Source of the DNA: Nocardioides sp. T2.26MG-1
GTDB lineage: Bacteria; Actinomycetota; Actinomycetes; Propionibacteriales; Nocardioidaceae
NCBI RefSeq assembly: GCF_950101795.1
Contig: NZ_CATNLZ010000013.1
Coordinates: forward strand, 1-35,868
Length of the DNA: 35,868 nucleotides
Reading direction: 5' to 3'
Shown: one piece after another, positions 15,703-24,144 of the stretch
Layout of the letters: the number at the start of each line of letters is the position of its first letter
Position numbering within the stretch: position 1 is the first letter of the stretch
Translations under genes and position numbers: made by a program
The notes under the pieces: model-generated
What the model saw: the letters and a program-made list of their open reading frames with translations, nothing else
The model's database searches: none
What the model was told of the DNA's origin: nothing

Positions 15703-16829
15703 GGCGGCTCGGCCGCCCGGCCCTGGAAGGCCAGGATCGCCGGATTGACCACCCGGCCGTCCCGGATCTCGATGGCCTTGCGCAGCGTCTCGTCGTCGTC
15801 CCAGGCCGCGGGACCCTCGAGCATCGGACGCAGGAAGGGGATCAGCGCGTTGCTGTTCTCCCACGTCGCGGAGCTCCACAGGTAGGACGGGCTGTGGTCG
15901 ACCGCGTAGTAGAGCACGTGGTCGCCCACCTCGAAGGTCGGCTCGTCGAACGTCGTGGGGCGGGCCCAGCTGAAGCCCATCGCCTCGTCGCAGGACACGT
16001 CCACGATCAGGCTGCCGGGCCGGAACAGCGCGAGGTCGGCGGTCTGGAGATAGGTCAGCGGTGCGGCCGTGTCCTGCAGTGTGCAGTTGACGATGATGTC
16101 GTTGTCCGCCAGGTACGGCGCCAGCGCCACCCGGCCGGCGTCGGTGATCACGTGGCTGAGGTGGGTCTCGTCGGTGTCGTGGTCGAACTGCCGGATGCGC
16201 ACCGAGTGGATCGGGGAGCCGACGGCCGCGACGCCGCGGTTGGTCAGCACCGCCACCTCGTGCACGCCGTGGGCGTTGAGCGCGGTCACGGCGCCCCGCG
16301 CCGTCGCACCGAACCCGATCACGACCGCGCGGAGCCGGCGACCGTAGTCGCCGGTCAGGCCGGCCAGCTCGAGCGCGTGGATCACCGAGCAGTAGCCGGC
16401 GAGCTCGTTGTTCTTGTGGAACACGTGCACGCCGACGTCACCGCCACTGGTCCAGTGGTTCATGGCCTCGAACGCGACGAGCGTCAGCCGGCGGTCGATC
16501 GCGAGCTGGGTGAGCTCGGGGTCCTGCACGCAGTGCGGCCACCCCCACAGCACCTGACCGGGCCCGAGTGCGGCGACGTCGGAGTGCTGGGGCTTCGGCA
16601 GCAGCACCACGTCGGAGGTCGCGAGGATCTCGGCGCGCGAGGCGAAGCCCGCGACGTACGGCGCGAGCGAGTCGTCGGTGGCGCCGAAGCGCTCGCCGTA
16701 CCCGTGCTCGAGCGTGATCTGCTCCCGCAGATCCGCATCGAGGTGCGAGAGGTGCTCCGGATGCAGCGGCAGGCGCCGCTCGTTCTCCTTGGCCGAGGTG
16801 CCGATGACGCCCAGGCTGCGGAGCGTCAC
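15687..16829 (-). CDS. N5-(carboxyethyl)ornithine synthase-like / alanine dehydrogenase family protein
   Basis: A 380-residue NAD(P)-dependent enzyme of the alanine dehydrogenase/PNT superfamily. N-terminal LGVIGTSAKENERRLPLHPEH and LLPKP, then VLWGWPHCVQDPELTQLAIDR, match the branch annotated as N5-(carboxyethyl)ornithine synthase. The nucleotide-binding loop is VIGFGATARGA (about 170-180). The expected reaction is reductive condensation of pyruvate with an amino acid side chain such as ornithine or lysine; the real substrate is unproven. GTG 16829 is chosen because homologous sequence starts there and it overlaps the stop of the 44-aa ORF (GTGA). The frame stays open upstream but that extension is only the shadow of the small gene. 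Confidence 0.85.
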   Translation of the reverse strand: MTLRSLGVIGTSAKENERRLPLHPEHLSHLDADLREQITLEHGYGERFGATDDSLAPYVAGFASRAEILATSDVVLLPKPQHSDVAALGPGQVLWGWPHCVQDPELTQLAIDRRLTLVAFEAMNHWTSGGDVGVHVFHKNNELAGYCSVIHALELAGLTGDYGRRLRAVVIGFGATARGAVTALNAHGVHEVAVLTNRGVAAVGSPIHSVRIRQFDHDTDETHLSHVITDAGRVALAPYLADNDIIVNCTLQDTAAPLTYLQTADLALFRPGSLIVDVSCDEAMGFSWARPTTFDEPTFEVGDHVLYYAVDHSPSYLWSSATWENSNALIPFLRPMLEGPAAWDDDETLRKAIEIRDGRVVNPAILAFQGRAAEPPYALV

Positions 16830-16960
16830 TTCTTCTTGTTCGGGTGGATGCTCTCCGAGAGGGTCTGCTCGTGGCCCTTGTCGCGCTTCTCGGCGCGCTT
16901 CTCCTTGATGGACTTCCCGGACTTCTTGGACATGCCCTGGCGCGGCGACTTGTCGCTCAT
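16826..16960 (-). CDS. 44-residue lysine-rich small protein
   Basis: A short ORF of 44 codons plus stop reading MSDKSPRQGMSKKSGK, a KEKRAEKRDKG helix-like segment and a basic end PNKKK. It is strongly cationic, with no hydrophobic segment and no cysteine. Its TGA overlaps the GTG of the following gene (GTGA), which is good evidence that it is translated and coupled. I recall similar unannotated small basic proteins in actinobacteria but no assigned role; nucleic-acid or ribosome binding is only a guess. Upstream, a weak GAGAGAAA precedes the ATG. Confidence 0.7.
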   Translation of the reverse strand: MSDKSPRQGMSKKSGKSIKEKRAEKRDKGHEQTLSESIHPNKKK

Positions 16961-17050
16961 GTGGGTTTCTCTCTGAGAGGAAGCCTGGACGGCTCCGCAG
17001 CTTCGACACTACGCCCTCTGGCCGCATCGCACGCTGTGCCAGGACGGTAG

Positions 17051-17103
17051 TCCCTGACGAACGGGCCCCCGCCCGGCAGGGGAGAGGGCCCGTTCGTCAG
17101 GGA
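17051..17103. terminator. 18-bp perfect-stem terminator between xylA and the small-protein gene
   Basis: TCCCTGACGAACGGGCCC (17051-17068) pairs perfectly with 17086-17103 around a 17-nt loop that is itself GC-rich. It lies 18 bp past the end of xylA (stop at 17121 on the minus strand). There is no U-tract, as usual in high-GC actinobacteria. It would end xylA transcription and insulate the minus-strand genes beyond. Confidence 0.85.
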
Positions 17104-17120
17104 GTGTCCGGCAGCGTCGG

Positions 17121-18284
17121 TCAGCGCACGCCGTACAGGTGCTCGAGCGCGAGCTGGTCGAGCTTCTCGAAGCCCATGCCGCGCTGGGCGGCCTCGTCGG
17201 GGTCGAAGGCCTCGGCGCGCAGGTCGGCGACGGTCTCGCCGGCGGAGATCGTCGGGACCGCGAGCTGGTCGACGCGGGCGTCCTTGAACGCCTGCTGGAC
17301 CTCGGGGTCGGCGCGGAACGCGCGGACCTTCTCCTTGAGGATCAGGTAGTTGCGCATGCAGGCCTCGGCCGAGACCCAGACACCGTCGATGTCCTCGGTC
17401 CGCGGGGGCTTGTAGTCGAAGTGGCGCGGGCCCTCGTAGCCACCGTTCTCCACGATGTCGACGGTCCAGAACGCGCCACGGGCGTTGCCGGCGCCGAAGC
17501 GCAGGTCCTGGTCGTAGCGGGGACCGTGCTGACCGTTGAGGTCGATGTGGAAGAGCTTGCCGTGCCACAGCGCCTGCGCCAGGCCGTGGGCGTAGTTGAG
17601 CGACGCCATCTCCTCGTGCCCGACCTCCGGGTTGAGGCCGACCATCTCGGGGTGCTCGAGCTCGTTGATGAAGGCGAGGGCGTGGCCGACCGTCGGGAGC
17701 AGGATGTCGCCGCGGGGCTCGTTGGGCTTGGGCTCGATCGCGAAGCGCAGGTCGTAGCCCTTCTCCAGCACGTACGAGCCGAGCAGGTCGAACGCCTCCT
17801 TGTAGCGCGACAGCGCCGACTTGATGTCCTTCGCGGCACCGGACTCGGCGCCCTCGCGGCCGCCCCAGGCCACGAAGATCTTCGCGCCGAGCTCGGCGGC
17901 GAGGTCGATCTGGTCGAGCGCCTTACGGATCGCGAAGCGGCGGACGTCGCGGTCGTTGTTGGTGAAGCCGCCGTCGCGGAACACCGGGTGCGAGAACAGG
18001 TTGGTGGTCACCATGGGGACCACGAGGCCGGTCTCCTCGAGCGCCTTGCGGAACGGCGCGAGGTGCTTCTCCTTGGTGGCCGCGTCGGCGTCGAACGGGA
18101 ACACGTCGTTGTCGTGGAAGGTCACGCCGTACGCGCCGAGGTCGCTGAGCCGGTGGATGGCCTCCGCGGGCTCGAGGACCGGGCGGATCGCGGAGCCGAA
18201 CACGTCGACCCCCTGCCAGCCCACGGTCCACAGGCCGAAGGTGAAGTGATCGTCGCGGGTAGGGGAGAAGCTCGACTCGGTCAT
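17121..18284 (-). CDS. xylA: Xylose isomerase
   Basis: Cytoplasmic enzyme converting D-xylose to D-xylulose (also glucose to fructose), 387 residues. Catalytic and metal residues sit at the Streptomyces enzyme positions plus three: His57 (FHDNDVFPF), Glu184 and Lys186 (IEPKPNEP), Glu220, His223 (NPEVGHE), Asp248 (HIDLNG), Asp258, Asp260 and Asp290. All are present, so activity is expected. ATG 18284 has GGAGG 12 nt upstream and a closer AGG. The gene is divergent from the xylose ABC operon across a 412-bp control region with two matching palindromes, so both sides are probably repressed by the ROK protein. No xylulokinase gene is in the window. Confidence 0.97.
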   Translation of the reverse strand: MTESSFSPTRDDHFTFGLWTVGWQGVDVFGSAIRPVLEPAEAIHRLSDLGAYGVTFHDNDVFPFDADAATKEKHLAPFRKALEETGLVVPMVTTNLFSHPVFRDGGFTNNDRDVRRFAIRKALDQIDLAAELGAKIFVAWGGREGAESGAAKDIKSALSRYKEAFDLLGSYVLEKGYDLRFAIEPKPNEPRGDILLPTVGHALAFINELEHPEMVGLNPEVGHEEMASLNYAHGLAQALWHGKLFHIDLNGQHGPRYDQDLRFGAGNARGAFWTVDIVENGGYEGPRHFDYKPPRTEDIDGVWVSAEACMRNYLILKEKVRAFRADPEVQQAFKDARVDQLAVPTISAGETVADLRAEAFDPDEAAQRGMGFEKLDQLALEHLYGVR

Positions 18285-18313
18285 GGTGCCTGGTGCCTCC
18301 GGGTGGGAACGGG

Positions 18314-18419
18314 TTGATGGAGCAACAGAACCGGGGCGGCCGGCGGCCTGGTAGGGCCAGGAGACCCAGGTATGTTGTCGACCACAACATACCCCGTGAC
18401 TGTCGTCACGTCACGGGTC
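18314..18419. repeat. xyl control module, copy 1 (xylA-proximal)
   Basis: This copy shares an ordered set of elements with 18569-18676: TGATggaGCAACAgaA, a 54-55 bp interval, the palindrome GTATGTTGT-n5-ACAACATAC, then a second inverted repeat around loop TGTCGTCAC. The intervening 30 bp or so are diverged, so it is an old tandem duplication in direct orientation. It lies 30 bp upstream of the xylA start. Confidence 0.7.
18370..18392. promoter_or_regulatory. ROK-type operator, copy 1
   Basis: GTATGTTGT (18370-18378) and ACAACATAC (18384-18392) form a perfect 9-bp inverted repeat with 5-bp spacer CGACC. The identical arms recur at 18626. It is the best candidate binding site for the ROK repressor at 21949. 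Immediately after it CCCGTGAC (18393-18400) and GTCACGGG (18410-18417) form a second inverted repeat. Confidence 0.85.
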
Positions 18420-18603
18420 TGGCCGCAGGTTTCGATATCGATTTCCACGCCGCCTGCGTCGGCCGGCTCGGCGCGGTCTCGGAGGGGTGCGGATCCGGGA
18501 GTTCTGGCCTAGCCAGCTGGGCTCTGGGGATCACGATTTGGTCACGGTCACGCGGGCCCCGACTTGGTTTGATCGTGCAACAAAAGAAGGGCACTTGGTC
18601 CCC

Positions 18604-18632
18604 TTGCCGGGGTCGGGGGTCCTCAGTATGTT
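18604..18632 (+). promoter_or_regulatory. Probable xylF promoter
   Basis: TTGCCG (18604-18609) and TATGTT (18627-18632) are spaced by 17 bp. The -10 lies inside the operator palindrome, so a bound ROK protein would exclude polymerase. The start would fall near 18639, placing the second inverted repeat (18648-18674) in the 5' leader ahead of the ribosome site. Confidence 0.6.
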
Positions 18633-18648
18633 GTCGGCCACAACATAC
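18626..18648. promoter_or_regulatory. ROK-type operator, copy 2
   Basis: GTATGTTGT (18626-18634) and ACAACATAC (18640-18648) surround the spacer CGGCC. It is identical in its arms to the site at 18370, 256 bp away. It overlaps the predicted -10 of the xylF promoter. Confidence 0.87.
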
Positions 18649-18696
18649 CCGGTGATGGTCGTCACATCGCCGGGTCCAAGCCATGGAGGTCGAGGA

Positions 18697-19827
18697 ATGG
18701 TCAGGATCAAGGGAGCGCGACTCGCGTCCCTCGTTGCAGTCGGGGCACTCGCGTTCGGCTCGCTCGCCGCATGCGGCAGCGACTCTGAGGGCGGCAACGG
18801 CAGCAGCAGCGGCGGCGACAAGAACAGCGACACATCGGCTCCCGAGGCCACCGGCAAGGTCGGGGTCATCCTCCCCGACTCGAAGTCGTCGGTCCGCTGG
18901 GAGACGCAGGACCGCCCGAACCTCGAAGCCGCCTTCAAGGCCGCGGGCCTCGAGTCGATCATCCAGAACGCCGAGGGCTCGCCCGACACGTTCGGTCAGC
19001 TCTGCGACCAGATGATCACCGAGGGGGTCCAGGTCCTCATCGAGACCGACCTCGACCCCGACTCGGGCAAGGCCTGCATCGACAAGGCCAAGAACGCCGG
19101 CATCGCGGTCATCGACTACGACCGCCTCACCCTCGGCGGTGGCGCGGACTACTACGTCTCGTTCGACAACGTGAAGGTCGGCGCGCTGCAGGGTCAGGGC
19201 CTCATCGACGGCCTCAAGGCCAAGGACGTCACGAAGGGCAACATCGCCTTCATCAACGGTGCCGCCACCGACAACAACGCCACGCTGTTCAAGCAGGGCT
19301 ACGAGCAGGTCATCAAGGACGACGGCAGCTTCACGGTCGTCGGCGACCAGACCGGTGACTGGGACCCGGACACCGCAGGCAAGGTCTTCGACCAGTTCTA
19401 CGCTGCCCACCCCGACCTCGTCGGCCTCGTCACCGCGAACGACGGCATGGCGGGCGGCGTCATCGCCCGTATGAAGGCCGCCGGCGTCGAGGGCAAGATC
19501 CTGGTGACCGGTCAGGACGCCACGGCCGAGGGCCTGGCCAACGTCCTGCAGGGCTACCAGGCCGGCACCGTCTTCAAGAACACCTCGCTCGAGGCGAAGG
19601 CCGCCGCCGACCTGGCGATCGCGATCATCAAGGGTGAGGACCCGGCCTCGATCGCGACCGGCTCGGTCAACGACTCCAAGCTCGGTGTCGACGTGCCGTC
19701 CGTGCTCGCCACCCCGGTTTGGATCACCGCCGACACCGTCAAGGACGTCGTCGCCGCCGAGCAGGCGAGCGCCGCCGACATCTGCAAGGGCATCGAGAAG
19801 CTCTGCACGAAGTACGGAGTCGCGTGA
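18697..19827 (+). CDS. xylF: D-xylose ABC transporter substrate-binding lipoprotein
   Basis: Periplasmic-binding-like protein (type I sugar-binding fold, XylF group) of 376 residues that captures xylose outside the membrane. The signal peptide ends in SLAAC with lipidated Cys26, followed by a Ser/Gly/Asp-rich tether to about residue 50. The sugar-binding core starts at KVGVILPDSKSSVRWETQDRP, characteristic of xylose-binding proteins. ITGQDA-like VTGQDATAEG and VDVPSVLATPVWIT follow later. ATG 18697 has GGAGG 7 nt upstream; the longer open frame crosses the operators and is rejected. It is first in the operon, separated from the ATPase gene by a 13-bp hairpin, which suits higher expression of the binding protein. 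Confidence 0.93.
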   Translation: MVRIKGARLASLVAVGALAFGSLAACGSDSEGGNGSSSGGDKNSDTSAPEATGKVGVILPDSKSSVRWETQDRPNLEAAFKAAGLESIIQNAEGSPDTFGQLCDQMITEGVQVLIETDLDPDSGKACIDKAKNAGIAVIDYDRLTLGGGADYYVSFDNVKVGALQGQGLIDGLKAKDVTKGNIAFINGAATDNNATLFKQGYEQVIKDDGSFTVVGDQTGDWDPDTAGKVFDQFYAAHPDLVGLVTANDGMAGGVIARMKAAGVEGKILVTGQDATAEGLANVLQGYQAGTVFKNTSLEAKAAADLAIAIIKGEDPASIATGSVNDSKLGVDVPSVLATPVWITADTVKDVVAAEQASAADICKGIEKLCTKYGVA

Positions 19828-19856
19828 CCCTAGCGGTCGTCTGACAGCTTGAGACG

Positions 19857-19886
19857 CGGGGGCCCGTCCGACTGGGCGGGCCCCCG
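19857..19886 (+). terminator. Intercistronic hairpin after xylF
   Basis: CGGGGGCCCGTCC (19857-19869) pairs with GGGCGGGCCCCCG (19874-19886) around the loop GACT, 13 pairs with one G-U. It lies 29 bp after the xylF stop and 32 bp before xylG. It is probably a partial terminator or mRNA 3'-end stabiliser, as in the beta-glucoside operon. Confidence 0.8.
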
Positions 19887-19918
19887 TTCCACGATCAAAC
19901 CCCCGGGAGGGCGAGGCA

Positions 19919-20677
19919 ATGTCGAGTGGTGAGCCGCTGCTGGAACTACGCGGTGTTCATAAGAGCTTCGGTGCCGTGCACGTGCTGCAGGGCGTCGACC
20001 TGACGGTAAGGCCCGGCCGCGTGACGGCGCTGGTCGGCGACAACGGCGCCGGAAAGAGCACGCTGATCAAGGGGATCGCGGGGATCCACCCGTTCGACGA
20101 GGGCGACTACGCGTTCGAGGGCGGCCCGGTCCACGTGAAGGGTCCTCGTGACGCGAGCGCGCTCGGCATCGAGGTCGTCTATCAGGACCTCGCGCTGTGC
20201 GACAACCTGGACGTCGTGCACAACATGTTCCTCGGCCGGGAGCTCACCAAGAGCGGCCTGGTCGACGAGGACACGATGGAGTCCCGTGCGCGCGAGACGC
20301 TCGACGGCCTCTCGGTCCGCACGCTCCAGTCGGTGCGCACGCACGTGGCCGCCTTGTCGGGCGGGCAGCGCCAGACGGTCGCCATCGCGCGCGCCGTCCT
20401 CTGGAACTCCAAGCTCGTTATCCTCGACGAGCCCACCGCGGCGCTGGGCGTTGCCCAGACGGAGCAGGTCCTCAAGCTGGTCCGTCGTCTCGCCGACCGT
20501 GGCCTCGGGGTCGTGCTGATCAGCCACAACCTCAACGAGGTCTTCCAGGTCGCCGACGACATCGCGGTCCTCTACCTCGGCCAGATGGTCGGCCAGGTCG
20601 ATGCCGCCACCACGACCCGTGAGCGGGTCATCACCGCGATCACGACCGGGCATGTGAACGAGGGGGATGCGGCATGA
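19919..20677 (+). CDS. xylG: Xylose ABC transporter ATPase, single nucleotide-binding domain
   Basis: ATPase subunit of 252 residues driving xylose import. Walker A is GDNGAGKST (about 41-49), the signature is LSGGQRQTVAIARA, Walker B is LVILDEPTAAL, and the switch His is in LISHN. Typical XylG/MglA proteins of this CUT2 class carry two such domains (about 500 residues). This one has only one and ends normally, so it probably homodimerises, as in other short CUT2 ATPases; I see no sign of truncation. ATG 19919 has GGGAGGGCGAGG upstream. Its stop overlaps the permease ATG (ATGA), showing coupling. Confidence 0.92.
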   Translation: MSSGEPLLELRGVHKSFGAVHVLQGVDLTVRPGRVTALVGDNGAGKSTLIKGIAGIHPFDEGDYAFEGGPVHVKGPRDASALGIEVVYQDLALCDNLDVVHNMFLGRELTKSGLVDEDTMESRARETLDGLSVRTLQSVRTHVAALSGGQRQTVAIARAVLWNSKLVILDEPTAALGVAQTEQVLKLVRRLADRGLGVVLISHNLNEVFQVADDIAVLYLGQMVGQVDAATTTRERVITAITTGHVNEGDAA

Positions 20678-21936
20678 GCGTCGCGACCGACAACACCCAC
20701 GACGTCCACGAGGGCCGTCGGCGGCCCGCGACGGTCCTGAGCCTGTGGAAGGAGTACGTCGCCAAGCTCCGCGGCGGCGACGTCGGCTCGCTGCCGGCGA
20801 TCCTCGGGCTCGTCGCGCTCGTGATCGGCTTCTCCAGCGCTCGGCCCGAGACCTTCACCAAGGCGTTCAACTTCGGCAACCTGATCCAGCAGTCGGCCGG
20901 CGTCACGATCATCGCGATGGGGCTCGTCTTCGTCCTGCTGCTCGGCGAGATCGACCTAGCAGCGGGCTACACCGCCGGCACGTCGGCAGCTGTGATGTGC
21001 GTCCTCGCCGTCGAGCACGACTGGCCGATCGGACTGGCCATCCTCGCCTGTCTGGCGACCGGCGCGCTGATCGGCACGTGCATCGGCCTGATCGTCTCGC
21101 GGCTGGGGGTCCCGTCGTTCGTCGTCACGCTGGCCGCCTTCCTCGGCCTGCAGGGTGTCATGCTCACCCTCATCGGTGAGAAGGGCTCGATCGACTCGGG
21201 CGAGTTCGTCGCCAAGCTCAACGCCGAGACCATCGCGGTCTGGCTGGGCGTGATCGTCGCGGCTGCCCTGGTGGTGATCTACGCAGTGGCGACGTTCTTG
21301 GGCAACCGTCGTCGCCGGCGCCACGGATTGACCAGCCAGCCGACGCTCCTGTGGGCGCTCAAGTCGGGCTTCCTCGCCGTGCTCGTGGGCCTCATCGTCT
21401 ACTACCTGTCGATCGAGCGCAGTCCCAACGCGCACATCAAGTCCATCAAGGGCGTCCCGATCGCGCTGCTCATCCTGATCGGGCTCGCGCTGGTGCTCAG
21501 CTTCCTGCTGGGCCGGACCAAGTGGGGGAGCCACGTCTACGCCGTGGGTGGCAACGCCGAGGCCGCGCGCCGTGCGGGCATCAACGTCCCGATGATCCAG
21601 CTCAGCTGCTTCATGCTCAACTCCACGGTGGCGGCGATCGGCGGCATCATGCTCGCGAGCTACAGCGGCGGCGTGAACAACGTCACCGGCGGCCAGACCA
21701 CCCTGCTCTACGCGGTGGGTGCGGCCGTGATTGGAGGCACCAGCCTCTTCGGTGGCAAGGGCCGCATCGTCGACGCCCTGATCGGCGGCACGGTGGTGGC
21801 GGTCATCGCCAACGGCATGGGTCTGATGAACCAGCCCGACCGCACGAAGTACATCGTCACCGGCCTGGTGCTGCTCGTGGCCGCGAGCGTGGACGCGATC
21901 AGCCGTCGCCGGGCCGCGGCGTCCGGTCGCGTCTGA
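20674..21936 (+). CDS. xylH: Xylose ABC transporter permease
   Basis: Membrane subunit of the CUT2 (ribose/xylose) class, 420 residues. A cytoplasmic N-tail of about 45 residues precedes [14 protein letters not shown], the first of roughly ten hydrophobic segments. Family blocks are [20 protein letters not shown] and the late [25 protein letters not shown], both strongly diagnostic. A charged cytosolic segment ([18 protein letters not shown]) separates the two halves. The start overlaps xylG by 4 bp; 12 bp follow its stop before the repressor gene, whose ribosome site overlaps the end of this gene. It pairs with the single-domain ATPase and the xylF lipoprotein. Confidence 0.94.
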   Translation: MSVATDNTHDVHEGRRRPATVLSLWKEYVAKLRGGDVGSLPAILGLVALVIGFSSARPETFTKAFNFGNLIQQSAGVTIIAMGLVFVLLLGEIDLAAGYTAGTSAAVMCVLAVEHDWPIGLAILACLATGALIGTCIGLIVSRLGVPSFVVTLAAFLGLQGVMLTLIGEKGSIDSGEFVAKLNAETIAVWLGVIVAAALVVIYAVATFLGNRRRRRHGLTSQPTLLWALKSGFLAVLVGLIVYYLSIERSPNAHIKSIKGVPIALLILIGLALVLSFLLGRTKWGSHVYAVGGNAEAARRAGINVPMIQLSCFMLNSTVAAIGGIMLASYSGGVNNVTGGQTTLLYAVGAAVIGGTSLFGGKGRIVDALIGGTVVAVIANGMGLMNQPDRTKYIVTGLVLLVAASVDAISRRRAAASGRV

Positions 21937-21948
21937 CAGGAGAGAAAC

Positions 21949-23139
21949 GTGCCCACCCCCACCGGCGTCGGCACCGACGAGCTGCGGCGTGCCAACCTGC
22001 GCGCGATCCTGCAGACGGTGCACACGCGCGGTCCGACGACCCGCGCGGTCCTCACCCGCCAGCTCGGGCTCAACCGCAGCACGATCGGTGCGCTCACCGG
22101 CGAGCTGCAGAGCCTGGAGCTGGTCTCGGAGGAGACGTCGGCGGTGGGTGGGCGCTCCGGCCGCCCCTCGCATCTGGTGGTGCCGCGGGAGGACAACGTC
22201 GTCGTCGCGGTCGACGTCGGTGTGGACCGGATCGCGGTCGCGCTCGTCGGCCTCGGGGGAGAGGTCCTCGACCGGCGCGACCGCGGCCACCAGCGCGGGG
22301 AGCACGACGTCAGCCACGTGGTCGACGCGATCGCCCAGATGGTGGAGGAGATCCTCGGCGCAGCGGCCGACCACCACGTGCGGTGCCTCGGCGTCGGCGT
22401 CGCCGTACCGGGTGCGGTGCGGGCCGTCGACGGGCTGGTCCGGTTCGCGCCGAACCTGGGGTGGGTCCAGGTGCCGTTCACCGACCTCCTCGCCGAGCGC
22501 CTCGACCGGCCGGTCGCCACCGGCAACGACGCCGATCTGGGGGTGCTGGCCGAGCACGTCCGGGGTGCCGCGGTCGGGTTCACGGAGGTCGCCTACCTCA
22601 GCGCCAGCGTCGGCATCGGCGGCGGGTTCCTCGTCGGTGGGCGCCCACTCCGCGGCGCCCGGGGATACGCCGGAGAGGTCGGCCACATGCAGGTCGACAC
22701 CGAGGGGCCGGTGTGCCGCTGCGGCGCCGTCGGGTGCTGGGAGACCAAGGTCGGCGAGAACGTGCTGCTGCGGCTGGCCGGCCGCCTGCCTGGCGGCGGG
22801 CCGCCTGCCGTCGCCGAGGTGATCGACGCTGCCCGCGCCGGCGAGGTCCGCGCCGCCGACGCGGTCGCGGACGTCGCCGACTGGTGCGGCGTCGGCCTGC
22901 GCGCGATCGCGAACCTCTTCGACCCCGAGGTCGTGGTGCTCGGTGGGTCCCTGGCCCAGGTGTGGCGGGCCGCGGAGACGCGAGTGCGCGAGGCGATGTC
23001 CCGCAGCACGATGATGCCGCGCGACGACGTCCTGGTGCGCGCCGCGCAGCTCGGTGGCGACTCGCCGCTGATCGGCGCCGCCGAGCTGGCGTTCATGCCC
23101 GTGCTCGATCACCCGCAGGGCGTGCTGCTGCCGGCCTGA
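21949..23139 (+). CDS. ROK-family transcriptional repressor (probable xylose regulator)
   Basis: A 396-residue regulator with an N-terminal winged helix (about 10-65: [20 protein letters not shown], then [16 protein letters not shown]). It is followed by a ROK sugar-kinase-like domain beginning [15 protein letters not shown]. The ROK zinc site is [10 protein letters not shown] (Cys256, Cys258, Cys263) with His246 in [18 protein letters not shown] lies 5-13 nt upstream of GTG 21949. As last gene of the xyl operon it most likely binds the two GTATGTTGT palindromes between xylA and xylF and responds to xylose; that is inference from position. Sugar-kinase activity is unlikely given the DNA-binding domain. 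Confidence 0.92.
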   Translation: MPTPTGVGTDELRRANLRAILQTVHTRGPTTRAVLTRQLGLNRSTIGALTGELQSLELVSEETSAVGGRSGRPSHLVVPREDNVVVAVDVGVDRIAVALVGLGGEVLDRRDRGHQRGEHDVSHVVDAIAQMVEEILGAAADHHVRCLGVGVAVPGAVRAVDGLVRFAPNLGWVQVPFTDLLAERLDRPVATGNDADLGVLAEHVRGAAVGFTEVAYLSASVGIGGGFLVGGRPLRGARGYAGEVGHMQVDTEGPVCRCGAVGCWETKVGENVLLRLAGRLPGGGPPAVAEVIDAARAGEVRAADAVADVADWCGVGLRAIANLFDPEVVVLGGSLAQVWRAAETRVREAMSRSTMMPRDDVLVRAAQLGGDSPLIGAAELAFMPVLDHPQGVLLPA

Positions 23140-23170
23140 CCCAGGCATCGAACACGCTCCCACACCCTTC

Positions 23171-23176
23171 TAGAAT
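23171..23176 (+). promoter_or_regulatory. Possible -10 box upstream of the FNT channel gene
   Basis: TAGAAT is a good -10 hexamer in the 117-bp gap after the ROK gene, but no clear -35 is present 16-18 bp upstream. It would place the start near 23183, about 75 bp ahead of the ATG. The preceding sequence has no clear terminator. Confidence 0.35.
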
Positions 23177-23256
23177 CGGTCGCGCACGCAGCCGCCCGAG
23201 CCGCGGTCGGCAGGCCGCGACGGCGTTCGGCGCCGTACCGACCCGGAAGGCCCCGC

Positions 23257-24126
23257 ATGTCCGACTCGAGCTGGATCCGCTCGCCCGACCAGATGGCGCA
23301 GGCCGCCGAGGATGCCGCCTTCGGCAAGGTCACCGCCGGTCCGATGAAGTCGCTGCTCCTCGGGCTGACCGGCGGCGGTTTCATCGCGCTGGGCTTCGTC
23401 TTCTTCGTCACCAGCCAGGTCGGCGCCGGCGACCTGCCGTACGGCGTCGCGAAGACGCTCGGCGGCATCGTGTTCTCCACCGGCCTCGTGCTCGTCGTGC
23501 TGACCGGTGCCGAGCTCTTCACCAGCTCGACGCTGACGCTGGTGGCCAGGGCCAGCGGTCGCATCACCTGGCGCCAGCTCGCAGCCAACTGGGCCGTGGT
23601 CTACGTCGCCAACTTCATCGGGGCGCTGACGATCGTGGGCCTCATCTACCTCGCCGGCACCTGGCACAACGCCGATGGCGCCTGGGGAGCCGTGGTCCTC
23701 GACACCGCGCTGCACAAGGTGCAGCACACGTTCCTCGAAGCGTTCGTGCTGGGCATCCTGTGCAACCTCATGGTCTGCCTGGCGGTGTGGGCCGCGTTCT
23801 CCGGACGCACCACCACGGACAAGATCCTGGCGGTCACGATGCCGATCGCGCTGTTCGTCGCCACCGGGTTCGAGCACTCGGTGGCGAACATGTTCATGAT
23901 CCCGCTGGGACTCCTCATCAAGGACCACGCGGGGGCGGACTTCTGGTCCACCAGCGGCCTCGACGCCGGTGCGTACGGCGACCTCACCTGGTCGTCCTTC
24001 TTCGTCGACAACCTGCTGCCGGTCACACTCGGCAACATCGTCGGCGGCGGCGTGATGATCGGCATCCTCTACTGGACGATCTTCCACCTGCTGCCGAGCC
24101 GCAAAGCCGGCCCCGCGGCCGACTGA
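23257..24126 (+). CDS. Formate/nitrite transporter (FNT) family channel
   Basis: Integral membrane protein of 289 residues with about six spans, a pentameric anion channel of the FocA/NirC/HSC family. Diagnostic blocks are [33 protein letters not shown] (the first half-helix motif), [12 protein letters not shown] (the second) and [14 protein letters not shown], with the conserved central histidine. Substrates in the family are formate, nitrite, acetate/lactate or hydrosulfide. Nothing near it (no pyruvate formate-lyase, formate dehydrogenase or nitrite reductase) decides among them. ATG 23257 begins the family's N-terminal helix. The gene stands alone between the xyl operon and pgsA. Confidence 0.9.
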   Translation: MSDSSWIRSPDQMAQAAEDAAFGKVTAGPMKSLLLGLTGGGFIALGFVFFVTSQVGAGDLPYGVAKTLGGIVFSTGLVLVVLTGAELFTSSTLTLVARASGRITWRQLAANWAVVYVANFIGALTIVGLIYLAGTWHNADGAWGAVVLDTALHKVQHTFLEAFVLGILCNLMVCLAVWAAFSGRTTTDKILAVTMPIALFVATGFEHSVANMFMIPLGLLIKDHAGADFWSTSGLDAGAYGDLTWSSFFVDNLLPVTLGNIVGGGVMIGILYWTIFHLLPSRKAGPAAD

Positions 24127-24144
24127 CGGTAGCCTGCTGCCGCC

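Larger units (their letters stand above)
18569..18676. repeat. xyl control module, copy 2 (xylF-proximal)
   Basis: Second copy of the roughly 105-bp module, with TGATcgtGCAACAaaA near 18570 and the operator 55 bp later. The downstream inverted repeat differs in sequence from copy 1 (CCCGGTGAT/ATCGCCGGG in place of CCCGTGAC/GTCACGGG), yet pairing is kept around the same 9-nt loop nGTCGTCAC. Between the two modules (18420-18568) I see no gene. Confidence 0.7.

Noticed and set aside
20956..23163. 735-codon minus-strand open frame opposite xylH and the ROK gene
   Set aside because: It is a shadow of two well-supported genes, with biased low-complexity composition.
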